Assembly (NCBI GenBank): GCA_003702525.1
Contig: REGJ01000001.1
Location: 1 to 64,000, forward strand
DNA length: 64,000 nucleotides
Direction of reading: 5' to 3'
Origin: Candidatus Nitrosopumilus sp.
Lineage (GTDB): Archaea; Thermoproteota; Nitrososphaeria; Nitrososphaerales; Nitrosopumilaceae
The position numbers and the translations under genes were made by a program. The notes below the pieces were generated by a model. That model made no database searches. It saw nothing but the letters and a program-made list of their open reading frames with translations, and had not been told where the DNA came from. How positions within the stretch are numbered: the first letter of the stretch is position 1; every line of letters starts with the position of its first letter. Shown one piece after another: positions 35,033-45,336 of this stretch.

Positions 35033-35653
35033 ATGAAAAAATGGTACGCGTATTTTAAATTAAAAAATTGTAAATTAACATTGTTGATAAAGGCAATACA
35101 AGTCACATTAGCAATTGGAATCATTTCATTAATGATTTCAGTATCCGGAGTTTTTGCAGAAACCAGTATAGCCGATTTTGTGGATCCAAACAAAAGACAA
35201 GATTACTATTTGGATAGATACTACAATGAACCAACATACAAGTCATGGTTTGATAGAAATTATCCAGGAATTACTATTGAAGAGGCAGTGGGAATTAATG
35301 AAATAGACGATTCAATGATTGATTCCATTCTTAAAAAAGAAATAATTCCTGAAGCAGATGCAAGACTGGTTTCTCAAGAAGATATGTCAGGAAGTAATTC
35401 TGAAGTTGCACACATGGTTTTAGCAATTGGTGGACTGGGAATATTGTTTGGAGCTGTATGGGGAATTAAAAGAAAAGTAAATGATAATTCAAGGCAAATT
35501 TCAATTAACAAAGAATCCATCAAAAATAAAATCATCAAACCAATAACAAGAACAACGCCTCTAGATATACTTCAAAAAAGATTGGTTAGAGGAGAGATAT
35601 CTGTAAAAGAATTTGAAGAGATTCGTGCAAAATTAGCTAGTAGTAATCAATGA
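35033..35653 (+). CDS. Membrane protein with C-terminal SHOCT domain
   Basis: 206 residues: N-terminal TM (about 17-40), an extracellular part (about 45-120), second TM (about 124-145) and a C-terminal SHOCT motif (ILQKRLVRGEISVKEFEEI), a short oligomerisation domain usually at protein ends. The extracellular segment includes DYYLDRYYNEPTYKSWFD, which is not recognised. It overlaps the convergent aminotransferase gene by 21 bases. Confidence 0.75.
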   Translation: MKKWYAYFKLKNCKLTLLIKAIQVTLAIGIISLMISVSGVFAETSIADFVDPNKRQDYYLDRYYNEPTYKSWFDRNYPGITIEEAVGINEIDDSMIDSILKKEIIPEADARLVSQEDMSGSNSEVAHMVLAIGGLGILFGAVWGIKRKVNDNSRQISINKESIKNKIIKPITRTTPLDILQKRLVRGEISVKEFEEIRAKLASSNQ

Positions 35654-36991
35654 GGTTTGCTTTGCATTTGTATTCAGTAAATTGTTTTTCTTTAAATCAT
35701 CAAAGAATTTAGAAATCATTTGAATTCCAGAGACAATTTTTGGAGCATTTTCTTTAACAAACTCCATCCTCTCAGAGCTGGTTTTAGGCTTATTTTTTAG
35801 ATAGTTTTGATAGACTTGAGACCCATCATAATCTACAAAAGCAATTCTTGCGCTAAAATCAGTTCTTTCTAAAACTAGGCTATCTCCACCTACAATTGCA
35901 GTATGATAAGGATGAACAATTAACGCTTCAGATAGCTTTTGAGATGTAGAGATACCTGCCTTTTGCAAATCTGGTGCAAATGCATTGAAATCTGCTAAAA
36001 GATAAAAAGTCGCATCAGGTTTTGTGGTTTTAACTCCGCTAATTTTTGATAAAGCATTATGACAATATTCACCCATTATATGATGAATATTTCGTGTTAC
36101 ATCAAAATATTCATCAATATCAGAACTTATTTCAAATCCTGCAACTGCTGCGTGTTGAATAGGAGTAGATACCGCAGTATATTCAGTAGCAAGTATTTTT
36201 TTAAATTGAGTTTTTAGTTCAATGGCATGTTGTGGAAAGATAACATATCCTAATCTGTATCCTCCCGCAGCATGTGATTTTGATAATCCGTTTGTAACAA
36301 ATGTTCCTTCAGGATAAATTTTGCCCATACTTAGAAACTTTGAAAAATCATATGTTGTTTGTGCATAAATTTCATCTGAAATCACAGTGATATTTTGTTC
36401 TCTGCAGATATCTGCAATCTCTTCTAATTCTAGTTTGTCATATAGTAAGCCTGTGGGATTATGAGGATTATTTAAAATTAAAATTTTCTGTCTATCTTGT
36501 AAACGTAATGCTAGTTTTCTTAAATCCGCAGGAGATATTTTTTTGTTGGCTCTTGTAGGAAGCATGTGATAATTTTTCTTTAGAAATCTTATCTGTGGAA
36601 GATATCCTAACCATGCAGGAGTAGGCAAGATTACTGTGCCATGTAAAATTTCCAATAGATTAAAGATTAATTCTTTGGTTCCAGGACCAACATAGATTCT
36701 TTCAGGAGCTACATCCATTCCAAAGTAATGTTTATTGTATTTTGAGATTGCACTACGTAATTCAGGAATGCCTGGAACCGCTGCATATTCTCCCTTATGG
36801 ACATTTTTTACCAATGCTTCTTGAATGAGTCTTGGAACTGGAAAAGGGGATTGACCAAAAGCAAAGCCGTAAAATCCAAATCCACATTCAGGATGAGGAC
36901 AATCTGAATGAAATTCTTGTAAAAATGTATTTAATTTCAAGTTTTCAGGCATCTCAATATCTTCAACTTGCTGATCAACTATGAATTTCAA
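35633..36991 (-). CDS. PLP-dependent aminotransferase, class I/II
   Basis: A 452-residue fold-type I aminotransferase: ILNNPHNPTGLLYDKLELEE, ISDEIYAQ, and the PLP lysine in NGLSKSHAAGGYRLGY. The substrate cannot be set; the aspartate/aromatic group is nearest in pattern. Start is TTG 36991, or ATG 36952 (MPENLKLNTF). It has a Cys-containing CPHPECGFGFYG segment near the N-terminus where family members have the substrate loop. Confidence 0.85.
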   Translation of the reverse strand: MKFIVDQQVEDIEMPENLKLNTFLQEFHSDCPHPECGFGFYGFAFGQSPFPVPRLIQEALVKNVHKGEYAAVPGIPELRSAISKYNKHYFGMDVAPERIYVGPGTKELIFNLLEILHGTVILPTPAWLGYLPQIRFLKKNYHMLPTRANKKISPADLRKLALRLQDRQKILILNNPHNPTGLLYDKLELEEIADICREQNITVISDEIYAQTTYDFSKFLSMGKIYPEGTFVTNGLSKSHAAGGYRLGYVIFPQHAIELKTQFKKILATEYTAVSTPIQHAAVAGFEISSDIDEYFDVTRNIHHIMGEYCHNALSKISGVKTTKPDATFYLLADFNAFAPDLQKAGISTSQKLSEALIVHPYHTAIVGGDSLVLERTDFSARIAFVDYDGSQVYQNYLKNKPKTSSERMEFVKENAPKIVSGIQMISKFFDDLKKNNLLNTNAKQTSLITTS

Positions 36992-37060
36992 TAATTTTCA
37001 TATTCTTTGGAGAATATAGAGTTCATACGTGAAAATCTAGGTATTAAAAAGTAAATTTTC

Positions 37061-38986
37061 TCAAACTAGTTTTGGAATTTCATCCAAAACATCTGGATTC
37101 TCAACAGAGGACAGATCACCTAAATCTTTACCAAGCAGTTTTGATTTTAGCAGTCTTCTCATAATTTTACCAGTTCTAGTTTTAGGTAAATCTGTTAGTT
37201 GATAAACAAACTTTGGTTTTGCTACTTTGCCGATCTTTTGAGAAATAAAATCAGAAACTATCTCTTCCAAATTAGAATCATCTTTGTTGTCTGCAACAAA
37301 GAAAACAACAATTGCCTCACCAGTAATATCATCAGGAATTGCAATTGATGCAGCATCAGAAATTTTTTCATGAGAGATTACAGTGTGTTCAATTTCAGCA
37401 GTACTCATTCTATGTCCAGATACATTAATCACATCATCAGTTCTGCCTCGCATATACCAAAGATCATCTTCATCAACAAAGACATAATCACCATGAAACC
37501 AGATATTTTTAAATCTGGACCAATAGGTTTCGATGAATCGTTCATCATCATTTAGTAACCCTCTAGTCATACCTGGCCAGGGGGATCGAATTATCAGATA
37601 ACCATTTTTGTTCTTAACAGAATTGCCATCATCATCAACAACATCAAGATTCATTCCAGGAACCGGAATTCCAACAGTAGATGGTTTTAGTTTCATTCCT
37701 GGAAAAACAGATAGCATCGCTCCACCAATTTCAGTTCCACCAGACAAGTTCATGATTGGAATTTTCTTGTTACCGACTTTTTCAAACAGCCACCACCAAG
37801 AATCCTCATCAAGTGGTTCTCCAGTTGTTGGAATGTTTTTGATTTTATCTAATGGAAAATTTTTTAGTGGCTCTTCATTGTTTTTCTTGAATAATCTTGT
37901 AGCAGTTGGAGATATTCCAAATATTGTTGCACCATATTCAGAAAGAATTCTCCACACTCTGTCAGATTTTGGAAAATCTAAAGCCCCATCATAAATTACA
38001 GAACTTGCCCCCATGATTAGCAATCCATAGACATTCCAGACTAGACCTGTAATCCACCCAATATCTGCTGGCCAGAATAGCAGATCTTGTGCCTGCAAAT
38101 CTATCAAATACGCTGCCTGATGTCCGGCAAATACTGAAAACCCTCCATGAATATGCACTACTCCTTTAGGTTTTCCAGTAGTACCAGAAGTGTACAAGAT
38201 AAAGAGAGGATCTTCTGAATCCATAATCTCTGTAATACAATCAGAATTTTGAGATTCTACTAATTCGTCATAATACACAATATTTTTTGAATTGGCATAC
38301 TTGTCTATTCCCTTGTATTTTACAACAATTGTTTTTTCAACATATGTATCTTGAATTGCTTTTTGCATGGTTTCTTTTTGAGATATTGATTTTCCTTTTC
38401 TGTAAAACCCGTCTGAAACAAAGAGAATTTTGGCATTACAATCTTGCAATCTAATGTGTAGTGATTCAGTGCTATATCCTGAAAATATTACAGTTTGCAC
38501 TGCACCAATTTTTGCTGAAGCCAATATTGCTAAAATTGCTTCTTGAATCATTGGAAGATAAATTGCAACAACATCTCCTTTTTTGATACCTATTGATTTT
38601 AGACCGTTTGCAAGTTTAGAGACATTTTTGTCCAATTCTCGGTATGTTAGTTTAGATGTTGTTCCATCTTCTGAAACAAAATGATATGCAGTTTTATCAG
38701 GAGTTAATTTTACAAATTTTTCAACTGTAGATTTGTAGATGTTTGTTTTACCATTTACAAACCATTTAGAATGTGCAATTCCATTTGAGGAATCAAGTAT
38801 TTGGGAATACGGAGAGTCCCAAACCACACCGATGTCTTTATCAACTTCTTGCCAAAACCATTCTAATTCATCTTTTGCCCTTTTTGATAGTTCAGACAAT
38901 GATGATAGTCCATGTTTTTGCATAAAACGAAAGATGTTAGACTCTTCAACTTGCTTTTGTGTTGGAACAAACTCAAAATCAGACAA
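37061..38986 (-). CDS. AMP-forming acyl-CoA synthetase (acetyl-CoA synthetase-like)
   Basis: 641 residues, start TTG 38986. The adenylate-forming signature ILYTSGTTGKPKGVVH, the YMRGRTDDVINVSGHRM hinge, and the C-terminal PKTRTGKIMRRLL with the acylation-prone Lys are all present. Length and N-terminal domain match acetyl-/propionyl-CoA synthetases. It would activate a short-chain acid. Which acid is used is not determinable. Confidence 0.88.
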   Translation of the reverse strand: MSDFEFVPTQKQVEESNIFRFMQKHGLSSLSELSKRAKDELEWFWQEVDKDIGVVWDSPYSQILDSSNGIAHSKWFVNGKTNIYKSTVEKFVKLTPDKTAYHFVSEDGTTSKLTYRELDKNVSKLANGLKSIGIKKGDVVAIYLPMIQEAILAILASAKIGAVQTVIFSGYSTESLHIRLQDCNAKILFVSDGFYRKGKSISQKETMQKAIQDTYVEKTIVVKYKGIDKYANSKNIVYYDELVESQNSDCITEIMDSEDPLFILYTSGTTGKPKGVVHIHGGFSVFAGHQAAYLIDLQAQDLLFWPADIGWITGLVWNVYGLLIMGASSVIYDGALDFPKSDRVWRILSEYGATIFGISPTATRLFKKNNEEPLKNFPLDKIKNIPTTGEPLDEDSWWWLFEKVGNKKIPIMNLSGGTEIGGAMLSVFPGMKLKPSTVGIPVPGMNLDVVDDDGNSVKNKNGYLIIRSPWPGMTRGLLNDDERFIETYWSRFKNIWFHGDYVFVDEDDLWYMRGRTDDVINVSGHRMSTAEIEHTVISHEKISDAASIAIPDDITGEAIVVFFVADNKDDSNLEEIVSDFISQKIGKVAKPKFVYQLTDLPKTRTGKIMRRLLKSKLLGKDLGDLSSVENPDVLDEIPKLV

Positions 38987-39029
38987 TATTCAATTTTTAA
39001 AATTAGATAGATGGTAAAAAGATTTTAGA

Positions 39030-39293
39030 TTAAGAAATATCAATTCCAAGACGTCTAGCACAGGCAATTGCAGCTTTTCCATGATCTTCAGTAATTCCTG
39101 CTTTTTCAAATTCTTTGATTCTTTTTGTTCCAGAAAATGTCGTATTTTCATGATAGTATTCCCTCAATATCACGCCTATTTGCCCATCTAAGCGCTTACG
39201 AGTAGCATCATTCATTCCTGCTTGCAATACAGTAGCATCAGATGTTGCTAAAATTTTGATAAATTCTATATCTTCTAAGGAGAGTTCAGACAT
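39030..39293 (-). CDS. Hypothetical small protein at the end of the gat operon
   Basis: 87 residues, helical, starting 3 bases after gatB, so it is in the aspS-gatCAB transcript. Segments KRLDGQIGVILREYYHEN and GKAAIACARRLGI. Not recognised; a tRNA- or transamidosome-related role is only suggested by position. Confidence 0.65.
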   Translation of the reverse strand: MSELSLEDIEFIKILATSDATVLQAGMNDATRKRLDGQIGVILREYYHENTTFSGTKRIKEFEKAGITEDHGKAAIACARRLGIDIS

Positions 39294-39296
39294 TTT

Positions 39297-40700
39297 TTAT
39301 TCAATCTGTTTTTTGAGTAAATCCAATGTAAGTTTAGGATCTGCCTTGCCTTTTGTTTTTTGCATCACCTTACCTACAAGATAGTTTATTGTTTGAGGAT
39401 TTGATTTTGCCTGCTCTACTGCTTGAGGTTCTTCTGAAATTACATCTTTGATAACTGTAAGTAATTCTGATTCATCAGACACATTTCCTAAATCAAGATC
39501 AGACATTACTTGAGACAATTCTTTGCCAGTTTTTACAATCTCATATAATGCATTTTTAGCAGAGTTTCTTGAAATCTTTCCTGTTTGAATTGCATCAGCC
39601 AAATCTCTCAAATGTGTTGCAGTAATCTTTGATGCTTCACGTTTTTCTCTGGTATCAACTAATCCCATTAAATCAGTTGTAATGATATTTGCAATCTCTT
39701 TTGCATTTGATTCTGTATGAGAATCCTCAAACAAATCTGAATAGAATTTGTCAGAGGACAAAACATCGGCCACCTGATTTGTAATATTATATTTTGAAAC
39801 ATATCTTTCTTTTTTGGAGCTAATGCTTTCAGGCATTTGAGATTTCAATGTCTCTTGAATTGCAGGATCAATTGTAACCCAAGGTATGTCCCCTTCTAAG
39901 AAATAACGATAGTCTAGTGCTTCTTCTTTAGAACGAGAAGAAATTGTTATCTTTCTTTTATCATCCCAATGACGAGTCTCCTGGGCAATTTCAATTTCTC
40001 TGGAATGCAAACTTTCTTGTCTTGTAATTTCAAAGTGAACTGCTTTTTCCAAATCATGAAATGAACCAATATTTTTTATCTCAACTTTCTTTCCACCTTC
40101 AATGGATACGTTTGCGTCTGCCCTCATTGCACCTTCCAAACTAGGATCAGATACTCCAAGATTCTCTAGTAAATCAGACAAAATATTGAGAAATTCTCTT
40201 ACTTGTTTTGGATTCTCAAAGTCAGGCTCTGTTACGATCTCAACTAGAGGTGTGCCTGCACGGTTATAATCAACAAGAGTGATTTGGTTTTTAGAAGAAC
40301 TTCCCTCATAAATGAGCCTGCCAGGGTCTTCTTCAAGTTGAATTCTGGTAATTCTGATTTCCTTGTCTCCAACCATTATAGAACCAGGGCCACCTACACT
40401 AGTATCTCCATAGATGTTTAGTTGAGTGATTTGAAAGTTTTTTGGTAAATCAGGATAAAAGTAATTTTTTCTAAAAAAGGCAATTTTTTCCGGAGTAGAA
40501 CAGTTTAACGCCATTGCAATCATTGTTGCTTTTTTAACAGCATCTTGATTTAGTCGAGGTAAACTTCCAGGCAACCCCATACATACAGGACAAATATTTT
40601 CATTGATTTCAAATTGACGGTAATTTGCTTTACATGAGCAGAACAATTTACTTTCAAGATTTGTTAATTGGCAGTGAATCTCTAAACCAATTTTGGTCAT
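39297..40700 (-). CDS. gatB: Asp-tRNA(Asn)/Glu-tRNA(Gln) amidotransferase subunit B
   Basis: 467 residues; GLEIHCQLTN at the N-terminus, zinc-site cysteines (CSCKAN, CPVCMG), LPRLNQDAV and the C-terminal YqeY-like domain. It carries out the tRNA-dependent phosphorylation/transamidation step. Start overlaps gatA's stop by 4 bases. Confidence 0.97.
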   Translation of the reverse strand: MTKIGLEIHCQLTNLESKLFCSCKANYRQFEINENICPVCMGLPGSLPRLNQDAVKKATMIAMALNCSTPEKIAFFRKNYFYPDLPKNFQITQLNIYGDTSVGGPGSIMVGDKEIRITRIQLEEDPGRLIYEGSSSKNQITLVDYNRAGTPLVEIVTEPDFENPKQVREFLNILSDLLENLGVSDPSLEGAMRADANVSIEGGKKVEIKNIGSFHDLEKAVHFEITRQESLHSREIEIAQETRHWDDKRKITISSRSKEEALDYRYFLEGDIPWVTIDPAIQETLKSQMPESISSKKERYVSKYNITNQVADVLSSDKFYSDLFEDSHTESNAKEIANIITTDLMGLVDTREKREASKITATHLRDLADAIQTGKISRNSAKNALYEIVKTGKELSQVMSDLDLGNVSDESELLTVIKDVISEEPQAVEQAKSNPQTINYLVGKVMQKTKGKADPKLTLDLLKKQIE

Positions 40701-42142
40701 ATTGGAACCTCCGGTAGTTTTACAGTTTGCTCTAATGCACGTGCTGCTTGAAGTAGCATTTTATCATTCATAGAATCTGCTAACAATTGAATTCCAATTG
40801 GTAATCCATTTGAGATAGTAAATGGAACAGAGATTGCAGGTTTTCCTGTAAGATTTGCAGTAACAGTATTGATATCAACTAGGAATAATGAAACAGGATC
40901 ATCAATCTTTTCTCCAAGTTTGAATGGCAATATTGGAACAGTTGGTGCAATTAACAAATCATATTTTTTGAATGCTTCATTGATCTCTTTTGTTAATTTA
41001 CTTTTTACTTTGAGTGCTTTGAGGAAATATTTTCCAGCATGTCCTGCAGATGGAACAAATCCACCAATAATCATTCTTCTTGTAACTTCAGGTCCAAAAT
41101 TCTTTCTAGCTTTTTGAATGTAAGAGTTAAACTCGTAGCCTTCAACTGAAAAGTCATAACCATATCTCAAGTTATCATATCTTGCCAAGTTACTTCCTGC
41201 TTCAGTTGCAGTAATGGTATAGTATGCTGCAACAGAGTATTTCACCATGTCAAGTGAGACTTCTTCGCATATTGCACCTAATCCTTCAAGTTTTGATATT
41301 GCATCCTTTGTTGCAGATACCACTGCAGGGTCTGTACCTTCAGCCATCATCTCTTTGATTATGCCTATTTTCTTACCTTCAACGCCTGAATCTATGCCTG
41401 AAAGATAATCTTCATTCTTGTTATCAACTGTGGTGTTATCATTAGGATCTAATCCTGTAATCATGTTAAGCAAAAATGCAGTGTCTTTGACAGTTCTAGT
41501 TACTGGTCCAATCTGCTCAATGCTGTTTGCATATGAAATTAGACCATATCTGCTAATCAAACCATATGTTGGTTTGTAACCTACTGCTGAGCAAAAACTA
41601 GCAGGGTTTCTAACAGAACCACCAGTATCAGAACCAAGTGATGCTATACATTCAAAGGCACTTACAGAGACAGCACTGCCACCTGATGAACCACCAGGAG
41701 TGCAATCTACATTCCAAGGGTTTTTGCTTGGACCATATGCACTAAATTCAGTTGTCAATCCCATTGCAAACTCATCCATGTTCGCTTTTCCGATAAAGAT
41801 TGCATCTTGTTCTTTGAGTTTTGAAATTACTGTTGCATCATATGGAGCAATAAAGTTCTCAAGCATCTTTGATGCACATGTGGTTTTACTATTTTTGATA
41901 CACATATTGTCTTTAATTGAAATTGGCATTCCAAAGCAGGCACCCACTTTATCTCCAGATTTTATTTTCTTGTCAATCTCCCTTGCTTGATTAATTGCAT
42001 CATCATTTACAGACAAAAGCGCATGTAATTTTTCATCTATACTGTGAATATGTTCTAAAGTTGCTGCAGTAAAATCTTCAGCAGAGATATTTCCATTTTG
42101 TACTTCTTGTACATAGTCTAGAGCAGAGATTTTGAGATTCAT
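40697..42142 (-). CDS. gatA: Asp-tRNA(Asn)/Glu-tRNA(Gln) amidotransferase subunit A
   Basis: 481 residues; amidase-signature family with Ser-cisSer-Lys triad: Lys in ISIKDNMC and the GGSSGGSAVSVSAFEC / GSDTGGSVRNPA loops. It releases ammonia from glutamine for GatB. Start shares a base with the gatC stop. Confidence 0.97.
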   Translation of the reverse strand: MNLKISALDYVQEVQNGNISAEDFTAATLEHIHSIDEKLHALLSVNDDAINQAREIDKKIKSGDKVGACFGMPISIKDNMCIKNSKTTCASKMLENFIAPYDATVISKLKEQDAIFIGKANMDEFAMGLTTEFSAYGPSKNPWNVDCTPGGSSGGSAVSVSAFECIASLGSDTGGSVRNPASFCSAVGYKPTYGLISRYGLISYANSIEQIGPVTRTVKDTAFLLNMITGLDPNDNTTVDNKNEDYLSGIDSGVEGKKIGIIKEMMAEGTDPAVVSATKDAISKLEGLGAICEEVSLDMVKYSVAAYYTITATEAGSNLARYDNLRYGYDFSVEGYEFNSYIQKARKNFGPEVTRRMIIGGFVPSAGHAGKYFLKALKVKSKLTKEINEAFKKYDLLIAPTVPILPFKLGEKIDDPVSLFLVDINTVTANLTGKPAISVPFTISNGLPIGIQLLADSMNDKMLLQAARALEQTVKLPEVPI

Positions 42143-42408
42143 TATGACATCTTTGGAGCTCGAACATAGGTTCCTTTGTAGTGGTTTAGTTTCTCAATGA
42201 GTTTTTCATCAAATGGAATGTGCTTATCTTCACGTAAAGCAGTAATGGGAATTTCTTGCATAGAGATTTCTTCATCTTCTACTCCTGCAGAATCTAAAAT
42301 GTCAAAATAATCAATCATGGCATGTACCTTGTCTACATACTCTTTGTGATCATCTACCTCGATTTTCATTAATTTTGCTACTTTCTCAATCTCTTCTTCT
42401 GTAACCAT
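42142..42408 (-). CDS. gatC: Asp-tRNA(Asn)/Glu-tRNA(Gln) amidotransferase subunit C
   Basis: 88 residues; VTEEEIEKVAKLMKIEV, and the C-terminal RAPKM-like end typical of GatC, the belt subunit that links GatA and GatB. It lies 10 bases after aspS on the same strand. Confidence 0.94.
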   Translation of the reverse strand: MVTEEEIEKVAKLMKIEVDDHKEYVDKVHAMIDYFDILDSAGVEDEEISMQEIPITALREDKHIPFDEKLIEKLNHYKGTYVRAPKMS

Positions 42409-42418
42409 TTTACCACAC

Positions 42419-43729
42419 CTATGGTGTTAGTCTATCAACATCTCTTGGATAAAATGTTACATCGCGGATGTTTTCTGTGCCTGTCAAAGCCATAATTAGT
42501 CTCTCAAGACCAATACCACATCCGGCGTGAGGAGGAACTCCGTAATCAAATGCACCTAGATGGTACTCAAATGCATCAGTGTTCATGCCTTTGTTCTTCA
42601 TTCTCTCAGCAAGTTCATTACGTTTTTCAATTCTTGTACTGCCAGAAGACAATTCCAAATCACCAAACATCAAGTCAAATGACTCAGAAATTTTTGGATT
42701 AGATTTACTGTCTTTAACATAGAATGGTTTTGGTGCTAATGGCCAATCTTTGATAAAGTAAAATCCTTCAAGACCAATTTTTTTGAGATTTGATGGATAC
42801 AAGTCATCACCCCATTCTGTTTTTGCACCGGCCTTTTGCATTTTATCAACCAAATCATCATAAGAGTATTGAGGGATGGTTTCAGGGATTTCCGGAATTG
42901 TAAACTCTGCATCAGGGTTATCTTTTGTATAATCAGTTACTGTTTTAATAGAAATTTTGATAATCTCTTCAATTCTACTCATCACATCATTGTAATCAAC
43001 AAATGCTTCTTCCAAATCAATGGATATTGCTTCAGCAAGATGGCGGTTAGTTCTTGATGGTTCTGCTCTAAAGATTGGTGCAATCTCAAAGACTTTTTCA
43101 AAACTCATTGTTAATTGTTCTTTGTACAATTGCGGACTCTGAGCCAAGAATGCTTCTTTGTTATAGTAAAATATTGGGAATAATGCAGCTCCACCTTCAG
43201 TAGCTGTTGCAATCATCTTTGGAGTATTGATTTCAACAAAATTTTGATCATTAAAGTAACTGCGAATTGATTTGAGAACTATACTCCTAGTGTTGAAGAT
43301 GTGTTGTAGTACCTTTCTTCTAAGGTCAATTGGTCTAACCTCTAATCTAGTATCGATATTTTTGACAGTCTTTGCTATGGGCTCAAAGGGAGGAATTTTT
43401 TCAACTTCAGAAAAGACTCGGAGTTCAGTTGGAATTATTTCATAACCACTGGGTGCTTTTTCAGAGGATTTTACATTTCCAGTAATTGCAATTGAAGAAT
43501 GTGCTTTGAGAGAGGATATCTTTTCACGAATATCATCAGGACAATCACCTTTCTTTGCAACAACAGAAACATCGCCATTTTTGTCTCGGATTGTAACAAA
43601 ACTGATGTTTCCATGTCCTCTAACTGTTAGAACCCATCCCATCACAGTGACTTGGGTGCCATCCATTGAGGAATTGATTTGATCTGAATAATGAGATCTA
43701 CGTAAATTTCCTAACTCAGTTTCTATCAA
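42419..43729 (-). CDS. aspS: Aspartyl-tRNA synthetase (probably non-discriminating)
   Basis: 436 residues, archaeal class IIb. N-terminal OB-fold (VMGWVLTVRGHGNISFVTIR), motif 2 APIFRAEPSRTNRHLAE, motif 3 GIGLERLIMALTG. Placement directly before gatCAB suggests it charges both tRNA-Asp and tRNA-Asn, with GatCAB amidating Asp-tRNA(Asn). That specificity is inference from context, not proven by residues I checked. Confidence 0.93.
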   Translation of the reverse strand: MIETELGNLRRSHYSDQINSSMDGTQVTVMGWVLTVRGHGNISFVTIRDKNGDVSVVAKKGDCPDDIREKISSLKAHSSIAITGNVKSSEKAPSGYEIIPTELRVFSEVEKIPPFEPIAKTVKNIDTRLEVRPIDLRRKVLQHIFNTRSIVLKSIRSYFNDQNFVEINTPKMIATATEGGAALFPIFYYNKEAFLAQSPQLYKEQLTMSFEKVFEIAPIFRAEPSRTNRHLAEAISIDLEEAFVDYNDVMSRIEEIIKISIKTVTDYTKDNPDAEFTIPEIPETIPQYSYDDLVDKMQKAGAKTEWGDDLYPSNLKKIGLEGFYFIKDWPLAPKPFYVKDSKSNPKISESFDLMFGDLELSSGSTRIEKRNELAERMKNKGMNTDAFEYHLGAFDYGVPPHAGCGIGLERLIMALTGTENIRDVTFYPRDVDRLTP

Positions 43730-43839
43730 ATTACTCTACTGCATATTTCATGGTGTAATTAATTTTTATATTCAAAGATCAGCCAATTTCTCAATTTTCA
43801 TAATGCTTATAGCCAGTACCAATTCCACTCCAAAACAAG

Positions 43840-44022
43840 ATGGATGCACTAATGGCAATCGTTATTGGATTTATCATAGTAGTAGCAGGATATGTCGGAT
43901 ATTATGCATCTCAGGAAGAACCTAAAGCTGGGGGACATGACATATCACTAGAATTAGTACTCAATTCAGAAACCAAAACAATTCAATCATTTAATCAAGT
44001 AATGACAAAATCAACATCTTGA
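43840..44022 (+). CDS. Small single-pass membrane protein
   Basis: 60 residues with one N-terminal TM helix (about 4-24) and a short soluble tail. Divergent from aspS, with about 110 bases of promoter DNA between. Not recognised. Confidence 0.6.
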   Translation: MDALMAIVIGFIIVVAGYVGYYASQEEPKAGGHDISLELVLNSETKTIQSFNQVMTKSTS

Positions 44023-44071
44023 GATCAAAATAAAATTTACATTAATTTACCAGTAATTTTCACAATTTTTC

Positions 44072-44281
44072 ATGGTTCTTACAAATAAAGAAAAACTAGT
44101 AGCAGTGATAGCAAATGGAGTATCTGTATTTTCTTTGTTACAAGAAAGGGAGGAACTTCCAAAAAACACAACAATGTATGATTTTGTTTTAAAGGTAATT
44201 CCTGAAGACCTCAAACCAGAACTCAGTGTTGAATTGATAGATGAGGTTTTCCAATATGTCACATCCGCACATAGTTCATAA
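44072..44281 (+). CDS. Hypothetical small protein
   Basis: 69 residues, soluble, mixed helix (MYDFVLKVIPEDLKPEL). It lies 27 bases before purP on the same strand. Function unknown. Confidence 0.6.
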   Translation: MVLTNKEKLVAVIANGVSVFSLLQEREELPKNTTMYDFVLKVIPEDLKPELSVELIDEVFQYVTSAHSS

Positions 44282-44308
44282 AGTACAAAATTCTAGGATA
44301 TTCATAAT

Positions 44309-45334
44309 ATGGCCTCAATTGCAACGCTAGGTTCTCACTGTTCATTACAGGTTCTAAAAGGTGCAAAAGATGAAGGGTTGAAGACAATTTTAGTTTGTGA
44401 GAAAAAACGTGAAAAATTATATCGTAGATTTCCATTTATTGATGAATTAATCATAGTAGACAAATTCAGAGAAGTTCTTGATGAAAAAGTCCAGGCAACT
44501 CTTGAGCAAAATAATGCAGTATTGATTCCTCATGGAACTTTGATTGCACAGATGAGTTCTGATGAGATTGAATCTATCAAGACCCCAATCTTTGGTAACA
44601 AATGGATTCTAAGATGGGAGTCAGACAGAGAAATGAAAGAAAAACTCATGAGGGAAGCAACTCTTCCAATGCCAAAACCAGTAACAAATCCAAGTGAAAT
44701 TGAAAAGTTATCTATTGTAAAAAGACAAGGTGCAGCTGGAGGTAAGGGTTACTTTATGGCAGCAAATGAAGATGATTACAATACAAAAAGAAATCAATTG
44801 ATTTCCGAAGGAGTTATTTCTAAAGACGAAACACTTTACATTCAAGAATATGCTGCAGGTGTTTTAGCATACTTGACATTTTTCTATTCTCCACTAAAAG
44901 AAGAATTAGAATTCTATGGAGTTGATCAAAGACATGAATCAGACATTGAAGGATTGGGAAGAATCCCAGCTGAACAGCAAATGAAATCAAACAAAGTTCC
45001 ATCATTTAATGTGATTGGCAATAGTCCACTGGTTTTGCGGGAATCATTGTTAGATGAAGTATACACAATGGGGGAGAATTTTGTTGAAGCATCAAAAAGA
45101 ATAGTTGCACCAGGAATGAATGGTCCATTTTGCATAGAAGGAGTTTATGATGAGAATGCACAATTCACATCATTTGAATTCTCAGCAAGAATTGTTGCAG
45201 GCTCTAATATCTACATGGATGGCTCTCCATACTACAATTTACTATTCAATGAAACCATGAGTATGGGAAAAAGAATAGCAAGAGAAGTAAAGACAGCCGC
45301 AGAGACAAACCAGTTAGATAAAGTTACAACTTAA
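44309..45334 (+). CDS. purP: Archaeal FAICAR synthetase (formate-dependent)
   Basis: 341-residue ATP-grasp enzyme adding formate to AICAR, the archaeal replacement for PurH transformylase. ATLGSHCSLQVLKGAKDEG at the N-terminus and the ATP-grasp segments VKRQGAAGGKGYF and GPFCIEGVYDEN fit the family. Together with purK/purE it fills in late purine steps. Confidence 0.93.
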   Translation: MASIATLGSHCSLQVLKGAKDEGLKTILVCEKKREKLYRRFPFIDELIIVDKFREVLDEKVQATLEQNNAVLIPHGTLIAQMSSDEIESIKTPIFGNKWILRWESDREMKEKLMREATLPMPKPVTNPSEIEKLSIVKRQGAAGGKGYFMAANEDDYNTKRNQLISEGVISKDETLYIQEYAAGVLAYLTFFYSPLKEELEFYGVDQRHESDIEGLGRIPAEQQMKSNKVPSFNVIGNSPLVLRESLLDEVYTMGENFVEASKRIVAPGMNGPFCIEGVYDENAQFTSFEFSARIVAGSNIYMDGSPYYNLLFNETMSMGKRIAREVKTAAETNQLDKVTT

Positions 45335-45336
45335 GA

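Noticed and set aside
40869..41117. Plus-strand ORFs within gatA
   Set aside because: gatA is clearly identified on the other strand; these are shadows.
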